A DNA stretch of 9,401 nucleotides from the NCBI GenBank assembly GCA_902494465.1, contig CABUTH010000067.1:1-9401 (forward strand). The letters run 5' to 3'. Under the pieces are notes generated by a model that searched no databases, was not told the origin of the DNA, and saw only the letters and a program-made list of their open reading frames with translations. Positions 1 to 6,028 of this stretch are shown one piece after another (positions within the stretch are counted from its first letter, which is position 1; the number at the start of each line of letters is the position of its first letter). Made by a program: the position numbers and the translations under genes. The DNA is from an uncultured Collinsella sp. Lineage in GTDB: Bacteria > Actinomycetota > Coriobacteriia > Coriobacteriales > Coriobacteriaceae.

Positions 1-50
1 CCGACGGCAGCAAGCACGTCCTCGGCAATCTTCTTGTTATCGACAGCCAT
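1..50 (-). CDS. PTS sugar transporter EIIB-type N-terminus (partial)
   Basis: Only the first 16 codons and two bases of the next are present; the gene runs off the left edge. The reading begins MAVDNKKIAEDVLAAVG, which resembles the start of the EIIB domain of glucose/beta-glucoside-type PTS permeases (a helix, then the G-G-x-N turn before the phosphorylated cysteine, not reached here). An AAGGG ribosome binding site at 58-62 lies 7 nt before the ATG. The gene directly upstream encodes a LicT/BglG-type antiterminator, and the leader between them has a RAT-like element over a terminator, the usual arrangement for beta-glucoside or sucrose PTS operons. The product would be a membrane protein that imports and phosphorylates a sugar. 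The substrate cannot be told from this fragment, and the family call depends partly on context. Confidence 0.7.
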   Translation of the reverse strand, partial: MAVDNKKIAEDVLAAV

Positions 51-188
51 GTCGAATCCCTTCTCTTCCAACTAAAGGCCGTGGGACTTCACGGCACCAA
101 GACGCACGATTCCGCTCGCGCCTGCGCAGCGCGCGATATCAGTTGGCAAGAGATTGATTTGCATGTGATTCCCGGGTGGATCGACATG
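51..188 (-). other. Structured leader between terminator and PTS gene
   Basis: This stretch of about 140 nt lies after the attenuator terminator and before the PTS start codon. I see no credible coding region. On the minus strand it can fold into a hairpin GCCGTG/CACGGC (78-95) and a hairpin CGCGC/GCGCG (117-133). Both can be enclosed by a 6-bp helix between 68-73 (AGTTGG on the transcript) and 141-146 (CCAACT). The ribosome binding site at 58-62 is just outside the closing helix. The pairings are seen directly; any function in mRNA stability or translation is inference. Confidence 0.35.
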
Positions 189-260
189 AAAAAAGCCCCG
201 CGCACAACCGACAGAGACCCAATTATGGCCTCGGCAGAATCGGTAGTGCCTCTCGGAGCT
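189..260 (-). terminator. Rho-independent terminator (attenuator) before PTS gene
   Basis: On the minus strand AGCTCC (255-260) pairs with GGGGCT (194-199), GCAC with GTGC, ACCGA with TCGGT, and an inner GAGGCC with GGTCTC. Together they give a long interrupted stem ending in a run of six T (189-194). It lies between the antiterminator gene and the PTS gene, and its 5' arm overlaps the RAT-like element. This is the classic layout for RNA-binding antitermination. Confidence 0.75.
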
Positions 261-278
261 GCGCCGTGAGTAACACCC
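242..278 (-). promoter_or_regulatory. RAT-like ribonucleic antiterminator element
   Basis: The minus strand reads GGGTGTTACTC, a 13-nt loop, then GAGAGGCACTACC. This matches the general form of LicT/SacY-type RAT hairpins: a short GG/CC base, an asymmetric internal loop containing GTTA on the 5' side and GGCA on the 3' side, a CTC/GAG stem and an apical loop. Its 3' half is also the 5' arm of the terminator at 189-260, so RAT and terminator are mutually exclusive. It departs from the Bacillus consensus in spacing, with more bases on the 3' internal-loop side. Confidence 0.6.
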
Positions 279-390
279 AACACACGGCGAGTATATGCGG
301 CAGATGCGTTCGCTGCGGCTCAGATTACCGACGAACGGTAGCAAACGACCCGCGAACGGTCGCCATGACGGAAAGGAAATACCAGAGAGC

Positions 391-1227
391 CTATTTATCC
401 GAGTGGACAGAAGCCACGCGATTCACATGCATGATCAGATAGACGAGCTCCTCTTGGGCCAATGGCTCGCCAAAGGTCTCTTGAATCAGATCGTCGACAC
501 GGTGAGCGCAACGCGATGCCGCCGGATACTGCTCCACGAGCACGTCGTAAAGACCGGAGTTCTCGGTATCGATCGGCTCTTTCTTTGCCACGCGGTCGAG
601 CAGATAGCGCACATGGGTGGCAAAGCGAGTAAAGGCGAACGACGAGCGATCAACCTTCACACCCAACTCTTCTTGAATAATCGCGACCGTCATATCGAGC
701 AGATACTCTTCATGTTGTTCAGCCAGCACGCGCCGCTCGCTCGGCTTAACCGATGCGTTGACAATCGACATGGCAATGCCCGCGGCCTCGCTTCGGGGCA
801 TACGCACACGAAAGCTTTTCTGAATGCCACGAACGGCCAGCTCGCCCAAGCGGTATTCGATGGGATGCAGCTGCTCCAGATCGCGCTCGAGCGGCAACGA
901 CACCACCATGTGTTCGCGGGCGCGCTTAATGGCAAACTGAATATGGTCTGCCAATGTAATGGGAAGGTTAGGACTCAATTCGTACGAAAGCTGTCCGGTC
1001 GCGATATCGGCCAGCTGAGCAGAAAACTCCAGCACCTCGGGATCGACCTCATCGATAAACGCCAGGTACTTTGAATCAATGTCGTAAAAGGTACGCGTGA
1101 TGACATCCAGGTCGACCTCGTGCGGCATATCGCCAAAGCCGATACCACGACCCAGCGTGATAAGCTGACGCCCCGCGCCGTCTTCGCAGATGGCAGCGTT
1201 ATGGTTAATGCGCTGGATAGCCCTCAT
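391..1227 (-). CDS. licT: LicT/BglG-family transcription antiterminator with two PRDs
   Basis: This 278-residue protein should bind a RAT hairpin in nascent mRNA and prevent termination ahead of a PTS operon, with activity set by PTS phosphorylation of its PRDs. The N-terminal CAT RNA-binding domain (about 1-55) has the family pattern of a conserved N-H-N segment and LITLGRGIGFG. PRD1 spans about 60-165 and PRD2 about 170-278. Expected PRD histidines are seen at H95, H205 and H267, but the second PRD1 site is Ser154 (IAMSIVNA) where the family normally has His. I chose the ATG at 1227 because the protein then starts MRAIQRINHN like its relatives and AGGAG lies 10 nt upstream; a longer in-frame start at 1266 has no such support. 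The next gene downstream is the PTS fragment it probably controls. The licT symbol reflects family, not proven orthology. Confidence 0.9.
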   Translation of the reverse strand: MRAIQRINHNAAICEDGAGRQLITLGRGIGFGDMPHEVDLDVITRTFYDIDSKYLAFIDEVDPEVLEFSAQLADIATGQLSYELSPNLPITLADHIQFAIKRAREHMVVSLPLERDLEQLHPIEYRLGELAVRGIQKSFRVRMPRSEAAGIAMSIVNASVKPSERRVLAEQHEEYLLDMTVAIIQEELGVKVDRSSFAFTRFATHVRYLLDRVAKKEPIDTENSGLYDVLVEQYPAASRCAHRVDDLIQETFGEPLAQEELVYLIMHVNRVASVHSDK

Positions 1228-1247
1228 GGATTCATCGCTCCTACTGA

Positions 1248-1280
1248 AACGCGCCGCACAGACCATCCGCGCGGCGCGTT
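1248..1280 (-). terminator. GC-rich hairpin, probable terminator between genes
   Basis: AACGCGCCGC and GCGGCGCGTT form a perfect 10-bp stem with a 13-nt loop in the 73-nt gap between the phosphoesterase stop and the antiterminator start. The following T run on the minus strand is only about three bases, so termination may be weak. The hairpin ends just before the antiterminator's ribosome binding site. Confidence 0.5.
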
Positions 1281-1300
1281 CATTCTACCTGCACTTACAG

Positions 1301-1846
1301 CTACAGTCCAAAGAAGCCTAGGATTTGGTCACGGCTTACGGGCTTGTACTCGTTGGCATCAAGGCCGACATCATAGCGAAAGATGGGGCGCTCGCGATCG
1401 CGGTTGCGCGCGTTGGTGCGGTCTCCCCTGCTGTGGATATGCCCGTGCAACATGATGGCGCCACGCGGCTTGCCGTTCCAGCTGAGCATGGGGTAATGGC
1501 TCATTACCAGGCGATGGCCCTTAGCGTAACCGGGGGCGACCTCCAGATAATCGCGCACCTCATCCCAAATGTGCGGCGCGTCTGGATCTTCCCAGTCGCC
1601 GTCATGGTTACCGCGGATGAGCGTCACGTTCTGACATTCGATGCGCTCGCGCAGGCGCACCGCCTCCGCCAGGGGCAAACGATAGGTAAAGTCTCCCAAG
1701 ATATAGAGGCGGTCGTCCACAGCCACGCGCTCATTGATGGCATCGATGACCTTGCGGTTCATCTCCTCGACCGAGCCAAACGGCCGATCCATGTCGTGCA
1801 AGATATTCGTATCGCCCAGGTGCAGGTCGGCGGTAAACCACATCAT
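1301..1846 (-). CDS. Calcineurin-like metallophosphoesterase
   Basis: This 181-residue protein has the full set of calcineurin-like phosphoesterase metal-site motifs in order: DLH (D7, H9), GD (G51-D52), GNHD (79-82), SHYP (116-119) and GHIHS (135-139). Such enzymes use a two-metal centre to hydrolyse phosphomonoesters or phosphodiesters in the cytosol. The compact size with no extra domain resembles small stand-alone phosphoesterases; the substrate cannot be predicted. Two adjacent ATGs (1846 and 1843) are possible; AGGA about 8 nt upstream supports the first. A TATACT box lies on the minus strand about 40 nt upstream (1885-1890) but no good -35 was seen. No functional link to the neighbouring antiterminator is visible, and a hairpin separates the two genes. 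Confidence 0.85.
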   Translation of the reverse strand: MMWFTADLHLGDTNILHDMDRPFGSVEEMNRKVIDAINERVAVDDRLYILGDFTYRLPLAEAVRLRERIECQNVTLIRGNHDGDWEDPDAPHIWDEVRDYLEVAPGYAKGHRLVMSHYPMLSWNGKPRGAIMLHGHIHSRGDRTNARNRDRERPIFRYDVGLDANEYKPVSRDQILGFFGL

Positions 1847-1912
1847 CGTCTATGTCCTCATTTCGCAACGTGTCCAACTCGTGCTAAGTATACAGACGCA
1901 GCAATGCGGCGG

Positions 1913-2104
1913 TTATCCAAAGAGCCCGCCGAACAGCCCGTGGCGGCGCTTGTCTCGCTTTTTCGAAGCGTCACCCTGAGTTTTCTTGTCCTGCCGTTTC
2001 CTGCGGTCCTGCTCCAACTCATCGTCATCGAGCAGCAAATCCCACTCAAACGGATCATCTACCAGATCGAACAGGTCATCGTCATCAAACACATGTGCCT
2101 CCAT
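1913..2104 (-). CDS. Small charged hypothetical protein
   Basis: I do not recognise a family. The 63-residue product has a strongly acidic, aspartate-rich N-terminal half (about 6-31, with DDDD and LLLDDDELEQD), a lysine/arginine-rich stretch (about 34-55) and a glycine-phenylalanine tail GLFGGLFG. It has no signal peptide or membrane segment and may be largely disordered. It begins 6 nt after the stop of the HIRAN gene, so the two are probably co-transcribed. The ATG at 2104 lacks a clear ribosome binding site. A GTG four codons in (2092) has GGAGG at a 5-nt distance and may be the real start, giving 59 residues. Confidence 0.6.
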   Translation of the reverse strand: MEAHVFDDDDLFDLVDDPFEWDLLLDDDELEQDRRKRQDKKTQGDASKKRDKRRHGLFGGLFG

Positions 2105-2110
2105 TGCCGA

Positions 2111-2437
2111 TTAGCGAGCATCCACCACATAGAGGCCAACGCGCACCTGATGCCACGGACTGCGCTCGGGGGCAACCTGTTGCACACGGGCCTCAAATAC
2201 GTCCTCGTGCCCGTAATACATCATCAAGGACAGCGGGCCAACCTCGTTTCCCGAAACATAGCCAAGCTTGGTCTTGCCATAATAGATTGCAACCGCCTCG
2301 GGGTCGTGAGGATTGTCACGTTCGGCATGCAGCGTCAGCTTATCGCCCGCTTTAAGATCGCCCAGGACCAAGGCACCGTCGGCATATTGAAATCCTGCAA
2401 TATGAAATGACAGAAGGACACGTGAAGGCTCGTACAT
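2111..2437 (-). CDS. HIRAN-domain protein
   Basis: This 108-residue protein is essentially a single HIRAN domain. It shows the characteristic order: FHIAGFQYADG (11-21), L-x-x-GDKLTLHAERDNPHDPEAVAIYY (28-53), then LGYVSGNEVGPLS (58-70). HIRAN domains in larger proteins such as HLTF bind DNA ends, and small bacterial stand-alone versions are common but mostly uncharacterised. A GAGGAG ribosome binding site lies about 5 nt before the ATG. It is 91 nt downstream of the aldehyde dehydrogenase gene, in which I found no clear promoter or terminator, and 6 nt upstream of the small charged protein. A role in DNA binding or repair is family-based inference only. Confidence 0.85.
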   Translation of the reverse strand: MYEPSRVLLSFHIAGFQYADGALVLGDLKAGDKLTLHAERDNPHDPEAVAIYYGKTKLGYVSGNEVGPLSLMMYYGHEDVFEARVQQVAPERSPWHQVRVGLYVVDAR

Positions 2438-2528
2438 AGCAGCTCCTCTAACGGCCGAGATACCCGGCGTTTAACCTTATTGAGAAGTCTACAGACCCGT
2501 GCGGACACAAATTCATCCTCATCTGATT

Positions 2529-3908
2529 CTAATGCACAAACATGCGCACGAACTTGTGCTTCCAGCTTGCGTAAGGGGCATAGCGGAACGGCACGTCCAG
2601 CCATGTTGCCTTGTTCACGATGCTCTTCTTGTGGCTAAATGTATCGAAGCTCTCCCGGCCATGGTACTGCCCCATACCGCTCGCGCCCATGCCGCCAAAG
2701 CCCATATGGCTCGTAGCCAGATGCATGATGGTGTCGTTGACGCAGCCGCCGCCAAAGGGCACGTAGCGCACAAAGCGCTGCTGAACCGCGCGATCCTGAC
2801 TAAAGATATACAGGGCCAGCGGCGTCGGACGATCTGCAATAAACGCCTCAGCCTCATCCAGGCTCTCGAACGTCAGCACCGGCAAGATGGGACCGAAGAT
2901 TTCTTCCTGCATCACGGCGTCATCGGGGGACACGCCGTCCAAAATCGTCGGCTCGATCTTGAGCGAAGCCTCGCGCGCGGCACCTCCAAACACGACCTTA
3001 TCGGGATCGATCAGCCCGCGCACGCGCGCAAAATGCTTGGCGTTGACGATATGCCCGTAATCCTCGTTGTCGAGCGGGTGCTCGCCAAACATGCGACTGA
3101 CCTCCTCCTTGATGAGGCCCAACAGCTCGTCGTGCACGCGCGTATCGACCAGCAGGTAGTCGGGCGCCACGCAGGTCTGCCCCACGTTGAGCCATTTGCC
3201 AAAGGCGATGCGTCGTGCCGCGACCTTTAAGTTTGCCGTCGCATCCACGATGCAGGGGCTCTTTCCGCCCAGCTCAAGCGTCACGGGCGTAAGGTTTTTA
3301 CTAGCACGCTCCATGACGAGCTTGCCGACCGAGACGCTGCCGGTAAAGAAAATCTTGTCCCAGCACTCATCGAGCAGCGCTTCGTTCTCGGCACGCCCGC
3401 CCTCGACAACCGTCACCAAACGCGGATCAAATGCCTCTTCGCAGATCTGCTTGAGCACCGCACTCGATGCCGGAGCATAGGCGCTCGGCTTGATGACCAC
3501 GGTATTGCCCGCGGCAAGGGCGCCGGCAAGCGGCTCGAGCGTTAGCAAAAACGGATAGTTCCAGGGTGCCATGATGAGCGTGACACCATAGGGCACGGCT
3601 TGCGTTTTGCACACGCTTACGGCGTTGGCGAGGTCACACGGACGCAGGCGCGGACGACTCCATCGAGCCACATGTGCAATCTGATGACGCATCTCGGAAA
3701 GCGAGGTGCCGATCTCGCACATATAGGCCTCGTCATGCGACTTTCCCAAATCGGTCTTGAGCGCATGGGCGATATCGGTCTCGTGTGCCCGCACCGCCTC
3801 GCGCAGGCGCACGAGGGCGCGGCGTCGAGCATCGACATCAAACGTGGCGTGCGTCTTAAAGTAGGCGCGCTGTTCGCCGACAATGCGCGCGATTTCCTCG
3901 GTGTTCAT
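2529..3908 (-). CDS. NAD(P)-dependent aldehyde dehydrogenase, class 3-like
   Basis: This 459-residue enzyme should oxidise an aldehyde to the carboxylate with NAD(P)+. Seen in order: APWNYP (114-119, oxyanion-hole Asn117), IKPSAYAP with Lys140 for cofactor binding, FTGS (188-191), LELGGKSP with general base Glu212, GQTCVAPD with nucleophile Cys246, then EEIFGPI and PFGG near the C-terminus. The length of about 460 residues and the absence of an N-terminal extension match the short class 3/fatty-aldehyde-type branch. A strong AGGAGG lies 4-5 nt before the ATG and overlaps the TAG stop of the upstream alcohol dehydrogenase, with only 8 nt between the genes, so translation is probably coupled. 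The pair could convert an alcohol to an acid through its aldehyde, or detoxify aldehydes; the substrate is unknown. Confidence 0.93.
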   Translation of the reverse strand: MNTEEIARIVGEQRAYFKTHATFDVDARRRALVRLREAVRAHETDIAHALKTDLGKSHDEAYMCEIGTSLSEMRHQIAHVARWSRPRLRPCDLANAVSVCKTQAVPYGVTLIMAPWNYPFLLTLEPLAGALAAGNTVVIKPSAYAPASSAVLKQICEEAFDPRLVTVVEGGRAENEALLDECWDKIFFTGSVSVGKLVMERASKNLTPVTLELGGKSPCIVDATANLKVAARRIAFGKWLNVGQTCVAPDYLLVDTRVHDELLGLIKEEVSRMFGEHPLDNEDYGHIVNAKHFARVRGLIDPDKVVFGGAAREASLKIEPTILDGVSPDDAVMQEEIFGPILPVLTFESLDEAEAFIADRPTPLALYIFSQDRAVQQRFVRYVPFGGGCVNDTIMHLATSHMGFGGMGASGMGQYHGRESFDTFSHKKSIVNKATWLDVPFRYAPYASWKHKFVRMFVH

Positions 3909-3916
3909 GGACCCTC

Positions 3917-5137
3917 CTAGTTCTCGCCCTCAAACATACCACCCGCGACGACCTCGTACATACGCTCGAGCTCCAAACGATCCATCAAAAGTGGAACGGG
4001 GTACAGCGGATTGGCCTCGGCATCGGCATGGGCCGCCATCTCAGGAATGTCGGAGCGGCGAATGCCCGTCACATATTTGGGAATGCCCAAGGCGGCATTC
4101 ATGCGGTCGACCCAATCGATAAAGGCCTCGGCCGCAAGACTGTCCTGCGCGTTAGCCGGCGCGATACCGGCCATGCGAGCAAGATCGGCAAGCTTGGGGG
4201 CGGCGGCGTCACCATAAGCGCGAAGCATGTGCGGCAGGATGATCGCGTTGGCCAAACCGTGCGGAATTCCGTATCGGCCGCCCAGACTGTGCGCGATGGC
4301 ATGCACATATCCGACATAGGAGCGAGTAAACGCAACGCCCGCCTTATACGCCGCCGAAAGCATATTGCGACGAGCGCGCATGTCGTCGCCATGCTCATAA
4401 GCCTCGAGCAAATTGTCGCGGATGAGCTGGACCGCCTGACGCGCCATCTTACGCGTATAGGGCGTGGTGCTGCGCCCGATAAACGCCTCGACGGCATGTG
4501 TCAGAGCATCCATGCCCGTCTGCCCCGTAATGGAGGCGGGCAGGCCGCGTGTAAACTCGGGGTCGTGCACCGCAAAGCGCGGAATAAGCACAAAGTCGTT
4601 AATGGGGTATTTGTAGTGCGTCTCGTCATCGGTGATAACCGCCGCGAGTGTGACTTCGCTTCCCGTACCGGCGGTAGTGGGAACCGCAATAAGCAGCGGC
4701 AGGAGACGGTGGACGCGCAACAGGCCGCGCATCTTGTTGATGGGCTTATTTGGCTGTGCGATGCGTGCGCCCACGCCCTTGGCGCAGTCCATGGCCGAAC
4801 CGCCGCCAAAGCCGATAATGGCCTGGCAGGCGCTCTCGCGATACAGGGACGCCGCTTCCTCCACGTTTGAGACCGTGGGGTTCGCACGCGTTTCGGCATA
4901 GACCGTAACGCCAATCCCCTGACCCGTAAGCGCACGCTCGAGTGATGCCGTGAGCCCCAAACGTGCAATACCAGGGTCTGTCACGATAAGGACCTTCTGG
5001 ATCGAGCGCTTTTGAAGCACCGCGGGCACATCCTCGGCATGCTCCAAAATGCGCGGCTCGGTATAGGGCAGGATCGGCAATGCGATGCGAAAAACCGTCT
5101 GATATGTTCGGCACCAGGCACGACGGACTAGATGCAT
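3917..5137 (-). CDS. Iron-containing (group III) alcohol dehydrogenase
   Basis: This 406-residue Fe-ADH family protein has the NAD-binding GFGGGSAMDCAKG (109-121), VPTTAGTGSE (152-161), and the metal ligands Asp210 and His214 (GMDALTHAVEAF), His279 (HAIAHSLGG) and His293 (IPHG). The H-x13-H spacing matches FucO-type enzymes. It should interconvert an alcohol and an aldehyde or ketone with NAD(P)H. I chose the ATG at 5137 because AAGGAG lies about 8 nt upstream; a longer in-frame reading to 5218 would cross the promoter/operator region and looks unrelated to the family. It leads the operon with the aldehyde dehydrogenase. Its N-terminal extension of about 25 residues before the usual first strand (MHLVRRAWCRTYQ) is mildly unusual and arginine-rich. 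The substrate is not predictable. Confidence 0.92.
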   Translation of the reverse strand: MHLVRRAWCRTYQTVFRIALPILPYTEPRILEHAEDVPAVLQKRSIQKVLIVTDPGIARLGLTASLERALTGQGIGVTVYAETRANPTVSNVEEAASLYRESACQAIIGFGGGSAMDCAKGVGARIAQPNKPINKMRGLLRVHRLLPLLIAVPTTAGTGSEVTLAAVITDDETHYKYPINDFVLIPRFAVHDPEFTRGLPASITGQTGMDALTHAVEAFIGRSTTPYTRKMARQAVQLIRDNLLEAYEHGDDMRARRNMLSAAYKAGVAFTRSYVGYVHAIAHSLGGRYGIPHGLANAIILPHMLRAYGDAAAPKLADLARMAGIAPANAQDSLAAEAFIDWVDRMNAALGIPKYVTGIRRSDIPEMAAHADAEANPLYPVPLLMDRLELERMYEVVAGGMFEGEN

Positions 5138-5155
5138 AAAGGAAACTCCTTCATT

Positions 5156-5235
5156 TGTTGATAGGTCAACATTTGCTCGACCGATTGTACTCATCGGAGG
5201 TCGCACGAGGTCTAGCAATCGTTAATCAATCAACA
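5156..5235 (-). promoter_or_regulatory. Putative promoter and paired operators for the ADH-ALDH operon
   Basis: Two copies of a 15-mer TGTTGA-NNN-ATYAAC lie on the minus strand at 5221-5235 and 5157-5171, exactly 64 bp apart. The downstream copy extends to a near-perfect palindrome TGTTGA-4-TCAACA (5156-5171) just before the ribosome binding site. Between them is a possible -10 box TACAAT (minus strand, 5184-5189) with no good -35. This would suit a repressor binding on either side of the start of transcription. The repeat is seen; the role is inference. Confidence 0.4.
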
Positions 5236-5282
5236 TCTTCACATGCCCAAAATTGTTTTATTAAAAATCATTCCTAATAGGC

Positions 5283-5310
5283 TTCACATTCGGTCTCATT
5301 TATGGATAAT
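5283..5310 (+). promoter_or_regulatory. Likely sigma-70-type promoter of the rubrerythrin gene
   Basis: TTCACA (5283-5288) and GATAAT (5305-5310) are separated by 16 bp, and each matches the housekeeping consensus in five of six positions. The start of transcription would fall near 5317, giving a 5' leader of about 80 nt. A second, weaker candidate, TTGTTT-16-TAATAG, lies at 5253-5280. Confidence 0.5.
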
Positions 5311-5328
5311 AGAACTCGTCAAGACGCA

Positions 5329-5359
5329 CGTCCGGAGAGGGCCCTTACGGGACCGGACG
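5329..5359 (+). other. Hairpin in the rubrerythrin 5' leader
   Basis: CGTCCGG (5329-5335) pairs with CCGGACG (5353-5359), with an inner CCC/GGG helix. There is no T run, so it is not a terminator. It sits 35 nt before the start codon in the predicted 5' UTR and could stabilise the mRNA of a probably abundant protein. Any regulatory role is inference. Confidence 0.45.
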
Positions 5360-5394
5360 AGCGCACCATCGCCATCGATCGAAAGGATCGAATC

Positions 5395-5955
5395 ATGAAG
5401 TTTGTTTGCCCCGTTTGCGGTTATGTGGAAGAGTTCGACGGCGACCAGCTGCCCGAGGATTTTAAGTGCCCCCAGTGCGGCGTTCCCGGTTCTCGTTTCC
5501 TGAAGCAGGAGGAGGGCCAGCTCGAGTGGGCTGCCGAGCACGTCGTGGGCGTCGCCAAGATGGAGGGCGTCTCCGAGGACATCGTTGCCGACCTGCGCGC
5601 CAACTTTGAGGGCGAGTGCTCCGAGGTCGGTATGTACCTGGCCATGGCTCGCGTCGCCCATCGCGAGGGTTATCCCGAGATCGGTCTGTACTGGGAGAAG
5701 GCTGCCCACGAGGAGGCCGAGCACGCCGCCAAGTTCGCCGAGCTCCTGGGCGAGGTCGTGACCGCCTCCACCAAGAAGAACCTCGAGATGCGCGTTGAGG
5801 CCGAGAACGGCGCCACCGCCGGCAAGACCGATCTTGCCAAGCGCGCCAAGGCCGCTGGCCTCGATGCCATCCACGACACCGTGCACGAGATGGCTCGCGA
5901 CGAGGCTCGCCACGGCAAGGCTTTCGCCGGTCTGCTCAAGCGCTACTTTGGCTAA
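5395..5955 (+). CDS. Reverse rubrerythrin (N-terminal rubredoxin domain)
   Basis: This 186-residue protein has a rubredoxin-like FeS4 domain at the N-terminus (CPVCGY, Cys5 and Cys8; CPQCG, Cys25 and Cys28), followed by a four-helix ferritin-like diiron domain. The diiron helices are seen as GECSEVGMY (73-81), EEAEHA (106-111), EMRVEAE (131-137) and DEARHG (169-174). The domain order is opposite to classical rubrerythrin and matches reverse rubrerythrins, which reduce hydrogen peroxide, and in clostridia also oxygen, using electrons from NAD(P)H via partner proteins. It acts in the cytosol. The ATG at 5395 follows AAGGA by 7 nt and starts directly on the rubredoxin motif; a reading from 5302 adds 31 unrelated residues. 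Codon use is much more strongly biased to C/G-ending codons than its neighbours, suggesting high expression. It appears monocistronic, between its own promoter and terminator. Confidence 0.95.
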   Translation: MKFVCPVCGYVEEFDGDQLPEDFKCPQCGVPGSRFLKQEEGQLEWAAEHVVGVAKMEGVSEDIVADLRANFEGECSEVGMYLAMARVAHREGYPEIGLYWEKAAHEEAEHAAKFAELLGEVVTASTKKNLEMRVEAENGATAGKTDLAKRAKAAGLDAIHDTVHEMARDEARHGKAFAGLLKRYFG

Positions 5956-5984
5956 GCCAACTGCCTGAGACATAACCTCTAGCT

Positions 5985-6023
5985 CGAAGAAGGCCCGGAC
6001 CGTATTGGTTCGGGCCTTCTTCG
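5985..6023. terminator. Strong bidirectional terminator
   Basis: A 16-bp arm, 5986-6001, pairs with 6007-6022 with a single G-T wobble and a 5-nt loop; the stem runs GAAGAAGGCCCG to CGGGCCTTCTTC. It lies 30 nt after the rubrerythrin stop and 6 nt after the pdxR stop on the other strand, so it can end both convergent transcripts. The T-rich part is within the stem (TTCTTC) rather than a separate tail. Confidence 0.85.
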
Positions 6024-6028
6024 TGGGA

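Noticed and set aside
72..344. A 90-codon minus-strand open frame in the PTS leader
   Set aside because: It crosses the RAT-like element and terminator, has no ribosome binding site of note and resembles no known protein; the region is better explained as regulatory RNA.
1913..1940. A possible GGCGG/CCGCC terminator after the small charged protein
   Set aside because: The stem is only 5 bp with a 13-nt loop and there is no T run.
1325..2410. A 361-codon plus-strand open frame opposite the phosphoesterase, small protein and HIRAN genes
   Set aside because: It runs antisense across three genes with clear motifs or ribosome binding sites, has no recognisable domain and follows from GC-rich codon bias.
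4028..4870. A 280-codon plus-strand open frame opposite the alcohol dehydrogenase
   Set aside because: It is antisense to a gene with complete catalytic motifs and shows no domain of its own.
5138..5218. A 27-residue N-terminal extension of the alcohol dehydrogenase
   Set aside because: The internal ATG at 5137 has a good ribosome binding site, and the extension would lie across the operator-like elements and possible -10 box.
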